DNA of 64,000 nt from Candidatus Reidiella endopervernicosa (GCF_013343005.1 NZ_CP054491.1:3268501-3332500), one strand, 5' to 3'; counted from the stretch's first letter, positions 1 through 10,500 are shown. A program made the numbers and translations. Notes: generated by a model not told the origin, from the letters alone.

Positions 1-221
1 TCAAAAGCGTTGAATAGCGACCGTGCGTAATAACGTTCAGCCCACCCCGCCCCCTGTGAACCCGCTTTCACACCACGTTTAATACCTGGGCAACTTTCAC
101 GATAGTCTGGCAGACCATCACCATCGCCCTGTTTCGGACAACCATTCTCAACAACTCCCTTTTCCAGCACCTGCGGCGTGCCGTTGCGACAGCATCCGAG
201 GCCGTTAATACACTCAGAGCG
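1..221 (-). CDS. Partial protein with a thrombospondin type 3-like Ca-binding repeat (runs off the left edge)
   Basis: On the minus strand the frame is open from a stop at 222-224 to the window edge. It reads a Cys-containing segment and then the calcium-loop-like stretch GCPKQGDGDGLPDYRESCPG, followed by GVKAG. That pattern is the type 3 repeat found before OmpA-like domains and in large surface or outer-membrane proteins. The C-terminal part lies outside the window. No ATG is present; a GTG at position 170 is the only obvious start and has no good ribosome site, so this may be a 5'-truncated or frameshifted remnant. The repeat is read directly; everything else about the protein is inference. 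Confidence 0.35.
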
Positions 222-344
222 TTAGGTGATTGGCCCCTGGAATAACGCCCACCTCAGCCTTAAGCCTTTGTGAGGTAATATGTGCAGTCCGATAACCACC
301 CCATAATATCCACACAGCGCACACTGTAACCGCAGCTAGAGAAG

Positions 345-971
345 ATGCAGCTCACACCAACAATCATTCACGTCGATACCGACATCATCGTTATTGAAAA
401 ACCAACGATGCTGCTCTCGGTACCCGGTCGCGGAGAAGACAAACAGGACTGCGTCGTTTCGCGTCTTGCCATCGACTACCCAGAGGCGCTGATTGTGCAT
501 CGACTCGACTGGGAGACCTCTGGCCTGATGGTTCTGGCCAGAAACAGAGAGGCACATCGAGAGCTCAGCCGGCAGTTTCAGGACCGGGAGGTTGAGAAGC
601 AGTACATCAGTATCGTCTATGGAAGCCCCCCCGAGGATCATGGCTCGATCGACCTGCCACTACGCTGTGATTGGCCCAATCGACCGCGTCAAATGGTCGA
701 CCATAAACAGGGAAAAGCAGCACTCACTCACTGGCGAGTGCTTTCAAGAGATAACGATCGAAGCCGCATCGAACTCACACCCGTGACGGGTCGTTCGCAT
801 CAGCTCAGGGTGCACCTGCTTTCCATCGATAACCCCATCCTCGGTGATCAGCTCTACGCCCACGAAGAGGCATTGCAGATGGCTAACCGTTTAATGCTGC
901 ACGCCACATCACTAAGTTTTCGCCACCCTTGCAACCGCTCACTGCTGTCATTCGACTCCCCCCCCTTCTAG
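345..971 (+). CDS. rluA: Dual-specificity rRNA/tRNA pseudouridine synthase RluA
   Basis: This 208-residue protein matches RluA, which converts U746 of 23S rRNA and U32 of some tRNAs to pseudouridine. The catalytic motif VHRLDWETSGL is at residues 51-61, with Asp55 as the nucleophile. The RluA-specific stretches LLSVPGR (near 23-29), DLPLRCDWPNRPRQ and TGRSHQLRVH are all present. The length is close to the 219 residues of the E. coli enzyme. The ATG at 345 follows a GAGAAG ribosome site. It is a single gene with a sulfotransferase gene 43 bp downstream. Similarity to RluA, as opposed to RluB-F, is clear from the DWPNRP segment. Confidence 0.93.
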   Translation: MQLTPTIIHVDTDIIVIEKPTMLLSVPGRGEDKQDCVVSRLAIDYPEALIVHRLDWETSGLMVLARNREAHRELSRQFQDREVEKQYISIVYGSPPEDHGSIDLPLRCDWPNRPRQMVDHKQGKAALTHWRVLSRDNDRSRIELTPVTGRSHQLRVHLLSIDNPILGDQLYAHEEALQMANRLMLHATSLSFRHPCNRSLLSFDSPPF

Positions 972-1014
972 TAGGGTTGGCGTCACAACAACACATAATC
1001 GATAGAACGCCACA

Positions 1015-1743
1015 ATGATCATCTCCAGAGAGAAGAACTTCATCTTTTTCTGTAACGGAAAAACAGGAACCACGAGCATCGAATTCGCACTCAAGAAGTG
1101 TGGAGATAAGCCAAGAGAGGGAAAGCCGTTATTAAAAAAGCACTTCACACCATCAGAAGCAAAGCATCTAATTCCAATTGAGCAGTGGGAGAGTGCCTTT
1201 AAATTTGTGTTTGTAAGAAACCCCTACGACTGGTTTGTTTCGCAGTGGTTTCACAACTTCAGAACCAAATACAGACCCGACACTAACAACCCGATACTTA
1301 ATACCCTGCTGCGCGCAAAAAAGTTTCGGCGTGGATTTAAAAAAAAGATGGGACGCAGAAGACACACTCTGACTTCAAAAACACTCTTCACCGCTGATGA
1401 CGTTAGATTTCTTCACGACTTTCTTACAACCCACTTTTACAGATCACCACAAAACAACACATCTTTTCAGGGACGATACATCGTGGATCCTGAGAACAAT
1501 CAGCTCGTCGATTTCATTGGTCGATACGAATCTCTACAAGAAGATTTCGATTACATCACCAATAATATTGGCGTCGAGGTCACACTACCTCTGATCAACT
1601 CATCCTCTCACCTCGACTACAGAAGTTATTTCACAGAGGAATCTGCCAACGAGGTCTATAACCTTTGGAAAAAAGACTTCGAGATCCTCGGTTATTCAAA
1701 GAACCTTGATGACAAACAACAGACAACAGCGAAAACATCATGA
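1015..1743 (+). CDS. Sulfotransferase family protein
   Basis: A 242-residue protein with the two PAPS-binding signatures of sulfotransferases. A 5'-phosphosulfate loop, CNGKTGTTSIE, lies near residues 13-23, and a 3'-phosphate site, FVFVRNPYDWFVSQW, lies near 63-77. Such enzymes move sulfate from PAPS to sugars or other acceptors; the acceptor cannot be told from sequence. It has no signal peptide, so it is probably cytoplasmic. Its stop overlaps the start of the next gene (ATGA at 1740), so the two are translationally coupled and probably act on the same surface glycan. A second, unrelated sulfotransferase lies at 53311-54135. Confidence 0.75.
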   Translation: MIISREKNFIFFCNGKTGTTSIEFALKKCGDKPREGKPLLKKHFTPSEAKHLIPIEQWESAFKFVFVRNPYDWFVSQWFHNFRTKYRPDTNNPILNTLLRAKKFRRGFKKKMGRRRHTLTSKTLFTADDVRFLHDFLTTHFYRSPQNNTSFQGRYIVDPENNQLVDFIGRYESLQEDFDYITNNIGVEVTLPLINSSSHLDYRSYFTEESANEVYNLWKKDFEILGYSKNLDDKQQTTAKTS

Positions 1744-2639
1744 AAAAATCGGTCATCTCTGCAGCTGCCAGCTATGTACCCGACAAACTCGAGGTTTTCC
1801 TGCGTTCAGCGTACGACGCTATGCCAGATACCGAAGTGCACCTTATTGTCACTCCAGAGGCCACCGCATTTGAGCACACACTCAAAGGATTCAACCCCAA
1901 CACTCGACTCTGGCTCAGCAATCAGCGTGATCATCTGCTCAACAAACTCGAGCGTTTAACCGGGATACCTATCACCACTAAACTCCCCGGCATTAATCGA
2001 GCAGCGCTCACTACGACCCATGGCAGAGAGAGGCTCGCCCGTGTCACGCACGCAAAATTTGCGCGCTATTTCCTGGCACAAAATATTATTGAGGCGACAG
2101 CACCGAGTCATGTCTTGCTAGCCGATTCAAGAGACATTCTGTTCCAACGCGATCCATTTCCAAACGGCGATATAGGAATACTCTGTGGCGACGAGGGATT
2201 GCCACTGAAGAGCTGTAATTGGATCTACAAAAGACTCTCCCGTTTTTATGATGCAAAGACCATTCAGCAGATAGAGAACAGGCCGAACATCAACTCAGGT
2301 GCCACCCTCGGCGACACAAATAGTATTCTCGAGTATCTACGCGCAATGTCACTCGAAGTATTCGACAGGATGTTGGGCAGTGGTGAGAGGGGTGGCGATC
2401 AGGCTATACATAATCGACTGCTGCATAGCGGACTCGCTACCAAGGTTAGTCTCGAAGCTCCGGGTGGTGAGACAATGGCGCACTTCGATATTGCCAAACC
2501 GAGCAGTTATAGATTTAATTCCCGCAACGAACTCACCAATCTAGACAGCGACACGCCAATCGCCATCGTTCATCAATATGACCGATACCCCGAGCTTCAG
2601 CAGTGGGTCGACACACGTTATCCCTCTACGTTGAGATAG
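1740..2639 (+). CDS. Putative glycosyltransferase (nucleotide-diphospho-sugar transferase-like)
   Basis: A 299-residue soluble protein. A segment resembling the metal/nucleotide-sugar site of GT-A type glycosyltransferases reads VLLADSRDILFQRDPF near residues 124-139, with DSRD in the place of a DxD motif, followed by a GDxG-like stretch (CGDEGLP). A later GGDQAIHN segment resembles the acceptor-side motif seen in transferases of this kind. No membrane segment or signal peptide is visible. It overlaps the upstream sulfotransferase by four bases, so a joint role in making or decorating a sulfated glycan is likely. The exact family is uncertain, and the donor and acceptor are unknown. Confidence 0.55.
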   Translation: MKKSVISAAASYVPDKLEVFLRSAYDAMPDTEVHLIVTPEATAFEHTLKGFNPNTRLWLSNQRDHLLNKLERLTGIPITTKLPGINRAALTTTHGRERLARVTHAKFARYFLAQNIIEATAPSHVLLADSRDILFQRDPFPNGDIGILCGDEGLPLKSCNWIYKRLSRFYDAKTIQQIENRPNINSGATLGDTNSILEYLRAMSLEVFDRMLGSGERGGDQAIHNRLLHSGLATKVSLEAPGGETMAHFDIAKPSSYRFNSRNELTNLDSDTPIAIVHQYDRYPELQQWVDTRYPSTLR

Positions 2640-2660
2640 AACCATCACCAGAGACACCCT

Positions 2661-3881
2661 TCACCCACTATCAATTCTAGCGAGCCGATCGCCATAGATC
2701 CGATAGTAGAGTTTGATCCAGAAGGGTGAGAGCAGGGTTGTGTAGGCTATGACAATCACCATTCCCGCGTAGACCTCATTATCGAACACCCCGGAGACGC
2801 GCCCTAGCTCGGCAAAAATCAGTCCCACCTCGCCACGTGGCACCATCGCCATGCCAATCGCAATACGCGTGTAGCGATCCTCCGGCACCATCAATCCACC
2901 GATGAGCTTACCGACGATCGCCACCGCCGTGACCGTAATAGAGAAGAACCAGATAAAGGGTGAGCCCCAATCGACGGCGGAGAGATCGAGTGATAATCCG
3001 ACCATGACAAAGAAGATCGGGCTAAAGATATGAATAATCGGTTTCATCTGCTGGTGCATATGATGACCAAAATCAGGATCAACTCGTAGCGAGATACCGA
3101 ACGGCAGGAAGAAACGTCGGGAGAGTGCGATACCTGCAGCAAAACCGCCCAGTAGCTCCGGTGCGCCCACCATATGTGCGATTGCCGCAAAGGTAAGTAC
3201 CAGCGAAATCAGCCCCACCGGGATCATGCCCGGTGCCTCACTCAGGTTGTGAAAATGGTGGATTGCATAGGAGAGCAGTTTCGCCACGATTGGCGCCAGG
3301 ACAAAAAAGACCCCGACAAAGAGCGCAATCTTTCCAGCATTGGCCATGCTGATAGTATCGGTCACCGAGAACTCGTAGAGCAGCGCCAGCAGCACCACGC
3401 CCATCACATCATCTACGACTGCAGCTCCAAGCACGATCTGACCTTCACGACTCGAGTTTCGTCCTAGATCAGCCAGTATCCTGACTGTCACACCGATACT
3501 GGTCGCCGTTAGCGTGCCACCAATGAAGAGTGAGACCAGCATTGGTAGATCGAAGGTGTAGTAGCAGATGCCAAAGCCGAGCAGGAAGGGGGCAATAAAA
3601 CCGGCCAGAGCAAGAATCATCGCCCGGTTACCCGATTTCACCATTTTGCCCAGATCGGTCTCCAGACCGATCTCAAACAGAAGCAGGATAATGCCAATCT
3701 CAGCCAACAGCTTGATCGGCTCACCCGGCTCTATCCAACCGAGCAGACTCGGCCCGAGCACGACACCCGCGCATAGCTCGCCAATAACCCGTGGGGTATT
3801 GAATCGCGCTGCAATCTCTGCAAACACCCGCGCTGAGACGAGGATCGCAGCAATCTGCATCAGTAGAATATGACTCTCCAT
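2661..3881 (-). CDS. CPA2-type cation:proton antiporter
   Basis: A 406-residue integral membrane protein with about 12 hydrophobic segments, of the Na+/H+ exchanger superfamily (Kef/NapA type). The AAVVDDVMGV segment carries the paired aspartates used for ion binding in electrogenic CPA2 antiporters. The FEIGLETDLGKM and VIGELCAGVVLGPSLLG segments near the N-terminus are typical of Kef-like transporters. It ends right after the last membrane segment, so the C-terminal RCK/TrkA-N regulatory domain of KefB/KefC is absent. The gene stands alone. The ion (Na+ or K+) is not predictable; pH or cation homeostasis is the likely role. Confidence 0.85.
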   Translation of the reverse strand: MESHILLMQIAAILVSARVFAEIAARFNTPRVIGELCAGVVLGPSLLGWIEPGEPIKLLAEIGIILLLFEIGLETDLGKMVKSGNRAMILALAGFIAPFLLGFGICYYTFDLPMLVSLFIGGTLTATSIGVTVRILADLGRNSSREGQIVLGAAVVDDVMGVVLLALLYEFSVTDTISMANAGKIALFVGVFFVLAPIVAKLLSYAIHHFHNLSEAPGMIPVGLISLVLTFAAIAHMVGAPELLGGFAAGIALSRRFFLPFGISLRVDPDFGHHMHQQMKPIIHIFSPIFFVMVGLSLDLSAVDWGSPFIWFFSITVTAVAIVGKLIGGLMVPEDRYTRIAIGMAMVPRGEVGLIFAELGRVSGVFDNEVYAGMVIVIAYTTLLSPFWIKLYYRIYGDRLARIDSG

Positions 3882-4061
3882 ACCAGCAAGAATAACCCAA
3901 TTAAATCTGACAGATTGGAATCAATTTGGACATTATTTGTGTCAATATGGGGGAATCACACAACCCGGTAGAATCGCGCCTCACCTGGGCAACCTGGTAA
4001 TAACCAGACTGTTTTGGTGAGATATTTAGATTCTCACCATACTGCGATAGCATACTGCCCA

Positions 4062-5063
4062 ATGTTCACAGGCCATAAGCTATTGGGAAGATCGACTTTG
4101 CAAGCACAACCCTCAAAAAACAGTGTCACCGTAACCTGGGATGAAGATGACCAGCTCTGGCGTGGTCGTTTTCACTCGATGTACTCCCCCTGTGAAATGC
4201 TGATCGATGGCGGCGATCAGGAAGGGGCAAAACAGATCGTGCAGATGGCGGTCAACGAGGCGCGTCGTGTCGACCGCAAGTTCAGTCGTTATCGCAATGA
4301 CAATATCGTGCACAAAATCAACAGCGCCAATGGAGAAGCCGTTGAGGTCGACAGCGAAACCGCATCCCTCATTAACAGTGCCGTGCAGAGTTATGAACTG
4401 AGCGAGGGGCGTTTTGACATCACCATCGGCGTGCTGCGCCAGGCGTGGCAGTTTGATGCCGAGGCTGAGCCACCCGAACAGTATCAGATCGATCGACTCA
4501 AAGAGAAGATCGGCTGGCACCGCGTCGAGTGGGACGGCCGCACCCTCACTCTGCCCGCCGGCATGGAGATCGATTTTGGCGGTATCGGCAAGGAGTACGC
4601 CGTGGATCGCGTCGCACAGCTGCTCAGTCAGGAGCACATCCCCCCAGTTTTGATCGACTTCGGCAGTGACATCTTTGCCACCGGCGCGAGAAAAGAGGGT
4701 AGTAGCTGGCGCGTTGCCATCGATGCTCACCAGGATGGTGATGAACTAGGCATGGTGGAGATCCGCCGTGGTGGTATCGCATCAAGCGGACTCGCCCCCC
4801 GCCATCTAATGAATTCGGGCCGGCACCACTGTCATATCCTCGATCCACACAGCGGCTGGCCGGTTGAGCATGCGCCTCACTCGGTCACGGTCGTTGCAGA
4901 GAGCTGTATGGAGGCCGGTAGACTTGCAACACTGGCGGTACTCAACGGTAGCGGTGCGGTTACATTCCTCGACAGCCAACAGGCCCACTATCAGTTGATC
5001 GACGGACCGAACGGCACCGTTCACTCATCGATCAGCTCAATCCGCTCGACATCGGCAATATAG
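4062..5063 (+). CDS. apbE: ApbE family protein (FAD:protein FMN transferase-like)
   Basis: ApbE enzymes attach FMN from FAD to threonines of Rnf/Nqr subunits and other flavoproteins. This protein has MYSPCEM near its N-terminus, the FAD-site motif DFGGIGKEYAVD, and HILDPHSGWPVE near the C-terminus. In the last motif, where many ApbE proteins have EADxLAT with an Asp Mg2+ ligand, it reads EAGRLAT, so this Asp is Gly. I recall related subfamilies with the same change, so it may not be a defect. The open frame begins at a TTG at 4014; the ATG at 4062 is the more likely start, though its ribosome site is poor. The 3' end overlaps the convergent gene by 43 bp. Confidence 0.8.
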   Translation: MFTGHKLLGRSTLQAQPSKNSVTVTWDEDDQLWRGRFHSMYSPCEMLIDGGDQEGAKQIVQMAVNEARRVDRKFSRYRNDNIVHKINSANGEAVEVDSETASLINSAVQSYELSEGRFDITIGVLRQAWQFDAEAEPPEQYQIDRLKEKIGWHRVEWDGRTLTLPAGMEIDFGGIGKEYAVDRVAQLLSQEHIPPVLIDFGSDIFATGARKEGSSWRVAIDAHQDGDELGMVEIRRGGIASSGLAPRHLMNSGRHHCHILDPHSGWPVEHAPHSVTVVAESCMEAGRLATLAVLNGSGAVTFLDSQQAHYQLIDGPNGTVHSSISSIRSTSAI

Positions 5064-5389
5064 ACCTTACGCCCATCGACCGTGGTAAAGCTGCCGCGGG
5101 CCACATCGTCCCGTCGCGCCTGATAGTCGACATAGTCGCCACTACGGGTATCGATTACCCGGATCACCACCTCACGACTACCGTTGTACCACTCAAGCAG
5201 CAGGATACCGACGGTCACACTCATCATCAGGCCGATAAAGATATAGGCCGCAATACGCAGATCCGATGGCGGTGCCTTCTCGACCGTCACCGGCTCAGCT
5301 CTGGGTGCAACACGTCCCGACGAGCGACTCTTAACAAAGAGCAGCACCACTATTACAACCAAAACCGTAAAGAGAATTTTTATTAGCAT
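5021..5389 (-). CDS. Small two-segment membrane protein of unknown function
   Basis: I do not recognise this protein. Starting at the ATG at 5389 (MLIKILFTVLVV) it has 122 residues: a strongly hydrophobic N-terminal anchor at about 1-18, a short Arg/Pro-rich linker, a second membrane segment at about 45-65, and a soluble C-terminus with the sequence SGDYVDYQARRDDV and an acidic end. The C-terminal part looks like a small beta-rich domain outside the membrane. The frame is open further upstream to a TTG at 5533, but that would add an implausible Cys/Arg-rich stretch. It is convergent with apbE and divergent from the phosphatidyltransferase gene. Confidence 0.6.
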   Translation of the reverse strand: MLIKILFTVLVVIVVLLFVKSRSSGRVAPRAEPVTVEKAPPSDLRIAAYIFIGLMMSVTVGILLLEWYNGSREVVIRVIDTRSGDYVDYQARRDDVARGSFTTVDGRKVYIADVERIELIDE

Positions 5390-5517
5390 CGAAGCAGCTT
5401 TATTGAAGATCCAACCGCCACTATAGATGAACATCCCCAACCGGGGCCAGCGACAAAAGCGGTATATACTCTCTTTGAGTAGGGCTTTATAACAACAAGT
5501 GGTGTCACACGATTGAG

Positions 5518-6069
5518 ATGATGACCATTCCAAACATGCTCAGCATGATCAGAATTGCAGCCGTCCCTCTGCTGCTCTGGCTGGCCGCTACCGAAAAGGC
5601 CAACACCTTCCTCACCCTGCTGATATTTGCCTGGTTCACCGACATCCTCGATGGCTACATTGCACGCCGACTCAATCAGGTCACAGAACTCGGCACCCGC
5701 CTCGATAGCTGGGGGGATCTGCTTATCTACCTCACGCTACCGATCTGCACCTGGCTGCTCTGGCCAGAACTGGTTATCGAAGAGCTCTTCTACCTCATCG
5801 CACTGCTCGCCTGCTTCTTACTACCCCATCTGGCGGCACTAATGAAATTTAGAAGCCTCACCAGCTATCACACCTGGGCCGACAAGCTCGCAGCACTCAT
5901 TCTGGGCTTCGGCGTGTTACTGCTCTTCTTCGACATCACCCCAATACTGTTCAGGGTGGGTGTAATAGTGGTTATCTTCACCGCCCTTGAAGAGATCGCC
6001 ATTACCCTGCGACTCAAACAACCACGCAGCGATATTCGCTCACTCTGGCACCTTATCCGAGCTCAATAA
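5518..6069 (+). CDS. CDP-alcohol phosphatidyltransferase
   Basis: A 183-residue membrane protein carrying the full family signature DG-x2-AR-x8-G-x3-D-x3-D, read here as DILDGYIARRLNQ followed by LGTRLDSWGD, near residues 42-67. These enzymes exchange CMP of a CDP-lipid (or CDP-alcohol) for an alcohol such as glycerol-3-phosphate or inositol at the inner membrane. Five to six hydrophobic segments are visible, and the N-terminus (IPNMLSMIRI) is typical of PgsA-like members. Which alcohol it uses cannot be told. Its size fits PgsA (about 180 residues), but housekeeping PgsA is normally next to uvrC, which is not here, so it may be a paralogue. Confidence 0.82.
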   Translation: MMTIPNMLSMIRIAAVPLLLWLAATEKANTFLTLLIFAWFTDILDGYIARRLNQVTELGTRLDSWGDLLIYLTLPICTWLLWPELVIEELFYLIALLACFLLPHLAALMKFRSLTSYHTWADKLAALILGFGVLLLFFDITPILFRVGVIVVIFTALEEIAITLRLKQPRSDIRSLWHLIRAQ

Positions 6070-6183
6070 GCCCTACCCCTGTCCGTTACGTTTTGTTACC
6101 AAACCGCTACACGAACCTGTCTATAATCGATCACACATCATCGATAGCCATCTTGTCGCTGAATCAACCAAGGAAGCTGCACC

Positions 6184-7524
6184 ATGCAAGAGAAGCATCG
6201 CAAGCTACTGATCATTCCCGCCATCCTCTTTGGTCTGCTGGTACTCTTTCTACTTACCAAGGGGCGCAGCGAAGCGCCTCGCACCAGTGAGAGTGAACGA
6301 GCCACCCCGGTCCGAATCATCACCGTACAACCCCGCGATGTCACACCCCGTGCTGTCGGTTACGGCACTGTGCGCCCAGCACGGGTCTGGTCGGCTGTGA
6401 GCCAGGTCTCAGGACGGGTTGTGGAGTTACCCGATCGGGTAAAGGCCGGCAAACGGATTCAAGCAGATGATCTACTACTGCAGATCGATGAAGCAGACTA
6501 TCAGCTCGCCCTCAGTCAGGCCGAAGCGAACATACTCTCTGCCGAGGCACAGCTGAAACAACTCGATGCGCAGGAGAAGAACTACCGAAACTCACTGGCG
6601 ATCGAACAGCGCGCTCTTAGCTCGAGCAAAAAGGAGCTGCAACGCAAGCGTAAACTTGCCAAACAGGGCACCATCTCAGCCAGCTCGCTCGATACTCAGG
6701 AGCGTAGCCACCTCAACCAGCTACAGAGCGTTCAAAACCTAACCAACAGCCTCGAACTTATTCCCGCTGACCGCACCACCAAGCAAGCGTCGCTGGCGCA
6801 GCAGCAAGCCGCACTTGCACAGGCACAGCTCAACCTGCAGCGCACCCGTATCGTCGCACCGTTCAATGCGCGCCTGGCCAGCGTCAATATTGAGCACGAT
6901 CAATATGTTCGCCAGGGTGAGGTCCTTGCCGAGCTGGATGATATGGGGCAGGCGGAGATTGAAGTGCAACTGCCCATCGCACAGTTTGCGCAGCTTCTTC
7001 CTCGCATCAACATCAGCGAACTGATCAGCCAGGGCGTCACCCCTGGGCCGCATCTCTTCAACCTGCAGGCCACCGTCCGTATTGTCGATAGTGGTGTGGA
7101 GTGGCCGGCCCGTTTTGTCCGCACCAGCGCTGGCATCGATCCTCAAACCAGAACCGTTGGCGCCGTGGTGGCTGTCGACAAGCCCTATGAGAACGCACTA
7201 CCGCCACTGCGACCCCCACTGCTTAAGGGGCTCTATGTTGAAGTAGAGTTTCGTGGTCCTCCTCGCACCGCACAGCTGGCGATTCCCGGCCATGCACTGC
7301 ACGGAAATCAGGTCTACATCGTCAATAGTGAGCAGCGACTTGAGCGGCGTCTGGTTGAGACCGGACTCACCCAGCCCGGCTCGGCAACCATTAACAGTGG
7401 CATCGCTCCCGGAGAGCAACTGATCATCTCCGACCTGATCCCTGCCATCGACGGCATGTTGCTTCAACCAATGCAATCCACGCCGCGACAGGCCGTCGAC
7501 ACGGGGGCGTTGCAGCAGCCATGA
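6184..7524 (+). CDS. RND efflux periplasmic adaptor (membrane fusion protein)
   Basis: A 446-residue HlyD/AcrA-type adaptor linking an inner-membrane RND pump to an outer-membrane channel. It has an N-terminal membrane anchor (residues 8-24), a lipoyl-like half-motif (SQVSGRVVELPDRV), a long alpha-helical hairpin rich in Gln/Ala/Leu (about 105-225), then the second lipoyl half (TRIVAPFNARLASV) and beta-barrel domains. The stop overlaps the start of the RND permease gene (ATGA at 7521), so the two form an operon. No TolC-like gene or regulator lies beside it; the outer-membrane partner must be encoded elsewhere. The substrate is unknown. Confidence 0.88.
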   Translation: MQEKHRKLLIIPAILFGLLVLFLLTKGRSEAPRTSESERATPVRIITVQPRDVTPRAVGYGTVRPARVWSAVSQVSGRVVELPDRVKAGKRIQADDLLLQIDEADYQLALSQAEANILSAEAQLKQLDAQEKNYRNSLAIEQRALSSSKKELQRKRKLAKQGTISASSLDTQERSHLNQLQSVQNLTNSLELIPADRTTKQASLAQQQAALAQAQLNLQRTRIVAPFNARLASVNIEHDQYVRQGEVLAELDDMGQAEIEVQLPIAQFAQLLPRINISELISQGVTPGPHLFNLQATVRIVDSGVEWPARFVRTSAGIDPQTRTVGAVVAVDKPYENALPPLRPPLLKGLYVEVEFRGPPRTAQLAIPGHALHGNQVYIVNSEQRLERRLVETGLTQPGSATINSGIAPGEQLIISDLIPAIDGMLLQPMQSTPRQAVDTGALQQP

Positions 7525-10500
7525 TCCGTTACTTTGCCAACCACCCCACGGCAGCCAACCTGATGATGTTGATCCTGCTGGTGATGGGCATCATTGCGCT
7601 GCCAGAGATGAAACGTGAAACCTTCCCCGAGTTCACCGCCCGCTCGGTACAGATCACCACCGCCTATCCCGGCGCCAGCGCTGAGGAGATTGAGGAGGGC
7701 ATCTGCCGCAAACTCGAGGATGCCTTCGATGGTATGAACAATATTGATGAGTTGCGTTGCGAGGCGCGTGAAGGGATTGCCATCGCCGTGGCCGATATGC
7801 GCGAGGGTGAAGATGCTAAGAGCTTCCTAGATGACCTGAAGAGCGCCGTCGATGAGATCGACTCCTTCCCAGAACTGGTCGAGACACCGACCGTTTCAGA
7901 GCTGAACCGTACCGACCAGGTGGTCTCGATCGCCATTACGGGTCCCATGCAGCCGAACCACCTGAAGGCGTACTGCGAAGGGGTCAAACAGCGCCTGTTG
8001 AGCCACGGTGGAATCCCTCAGATAGAGATCAACGGCTTCTCCGATCACCAGATCAGTATCGAGATACCGACTGCAACGCTGCGCCAGTACGGACTCTCTG
8101 CTGCCTCGATTGCCAATACGATTCGCAACCAGAACATCGACACGCCCATCGGCACCCTGATGGGTGACGAGCAGGAGCTACTGCTGCGTTTCTCCGAGCA
8201 ACGCCGTACACCCGAGGAGTACGCTGAACTGCGAGTGATCGCCGGAAATAGCGGGGCTGAACTGCGTCTTGGCGATATCGCCACCATTACTGATACCTTT
8301 GCCGACGACAACAATCAGATCGCTTTTAACGGCAATCGCGCCTGCCTGCTCAGCATTACCAAGAGCCGCAGCCAGGACACCTTGACGGTCTACGATGCCG
8401 TTGAACGCGCACTGGAGAAGGAGCGCGCAACCAAACCGGCTACGGTTGAATTTCATCTCACCCAGGATATGTCCTCTGTGGTGCGCGAGCGTCTCTCACT
8501 GCTGGTCAGCAATGGCATTCAGGGTCTGGTGCTCGTCGCCGCAACGCTGTGGCTCTTCTTTGGCGCCCGCTTCTCCTTCTGGGTGGCGATGGGGCTACCC
8601 GTCTCCTTCCTCGCCGCCTTCTTCTTCATGCAGGCATTTGGCCTCTCGATCAACATGATCTCGATGGTGGCACTGCTGGTAGCACTCGGCCTCCTGATGG
8701 ACGATGCGATTGTGCTGGCTGAAAATATCGCCGCCCATCGTGCGCGGGGAAAATCCCCTCTGCAGGCTGCGATTGATGGCACCAAGCAGGTGGCACCAGG
8801 CGTCTTCTCCTCCTTCCTCACCAGCATCTCCGTGTTCGGTCCACTTGCCTTTCTCAGCGGACAGATGGGGGCGGTACTCAAGGTGATCCCGATGGTGCTG
8901 ATCATCACCCTGGCGGTTTCGCTAATTGAGGCATTCCTGATCCTGCCCAGCCACCTCAACCACTCCCTTTCGCACCACGACCCATCGGAGAGCCCAATGC
9001 GTCGCCGCTTTGAACGGTGGCTGGCCCACGTACGTGAAGATTGGGTGGGTGCGCTGGTTGATCGGGCCATCGCCTGGCGCTATTTCACCCTCGGACTGGT
9101 GGTAGCACTGTTTCTCATCACCATCGGTCTGACCAGTAGCGGTATACTCAAATTTCAGGGTTTCCCTTCGATCGAAGGGGATCAAATCGAAGCGCGCATC
9201 TTACTACCGCAGGGCACACCACTGGATAAAACCGAGGCGGTTGTTAACGAGATAGAGCGTGCCGCACTTGCCCTCAACGACAGTTTCAGAGAGCAGCAGC
9301 CGCAACAGGTCGATATCGTTGAGAACTCGATCGTTCGCTACGGCCTGAACAGCGATGCCAATGAGAGCGGTCCACATCTGGCCACGGTCAGTCTCGACCT
9401 GCTGAGCACCGAGACCCGTAACGGTTCGATCCCCAAACTGCTCAACCGTTGGCGTGAACTGAGTCAGCTGCCTCCCGAGGTAATCAATGTCAGTTTCAAG
9501 GAGCCGACCCGGGGACCCGCTGGCAAACCGATCGAGATTCGTCTGCAGGGTAACGATCTCGATCAGCTCAAAGGGGCATCGCTCGAATTGCAGACGTGGC
9601 TCGCCGCCTATCGCGGCCTGAGCGATGTCAGTGATGATATGCGTCCTGGCAAACCGGAACTACGGCTGCGGCTCAAACCGGGTGCGCTCAACCTCGGACT
9701 CGATGCCAACACCATCGCCACTCAGTTACGTGCGGCCTACTTCGGCATCACGGCAACAGAGATTCAGGTCGGTATCGAATCGTATGAGGTTGATATCAGC
9801 CTCTCTGAGCAGGACCGTAATCAGATCTCCGATCTGTCACGCTTTACGATCATTAGTGCAACAGGGATCGCGGTGCCACTAGAGAGCGTCGTGACTATTG
9901 AACAGGATCGCGGTTATGCGCGTATTCAACATGTTGACGGTCAACGCAGCGTCACCGTGCAGGCCAATCTCGATACCCGTCTCAACAACTCCACCGAAAT
10001 CCTCAGCCACACCAAGAAGGTGTTCCTGCCACAGCTCAGCCAGCAGTTTCCGCAGGTTGAGGTGGTCTTCCAGGGTGAGTCGAAGGAGAACGCCAAGACC
10101 GGCGACTCGGTACTACGTGCCGTGGTGGTCGGTATCCTCGGCATCTTTGTCATCCTCAGTTTCCAGTTCAAGAGTTATAGAGAACCGCTGCTGGTGATGG
10201 CGATTATTCCGATGGCGGTGATCGGCTCCTTCTGGGGACACCTGCTGATGGGACTAACCCTGTCGATGCCAAGCATCATCGGCCTGGTCTCACTCTCCGG
10301 TATCGCCGTTAACGATTCGATACTGCTGGTCACCTTCATTAAGGAGAATATTCGCCAGGGAATGGCGCCGCTGGAAGCGGCCGCCCAGGCGAGCCGTGCC
10401 CGTTTCCGCGCCGTGCTGCTCACCTCCGCTACCACCATCGCCGGACTACTGCCGATTTTGACCGAGACCAGCATGCAGGCGCAGATACTTATCCCGCTTG

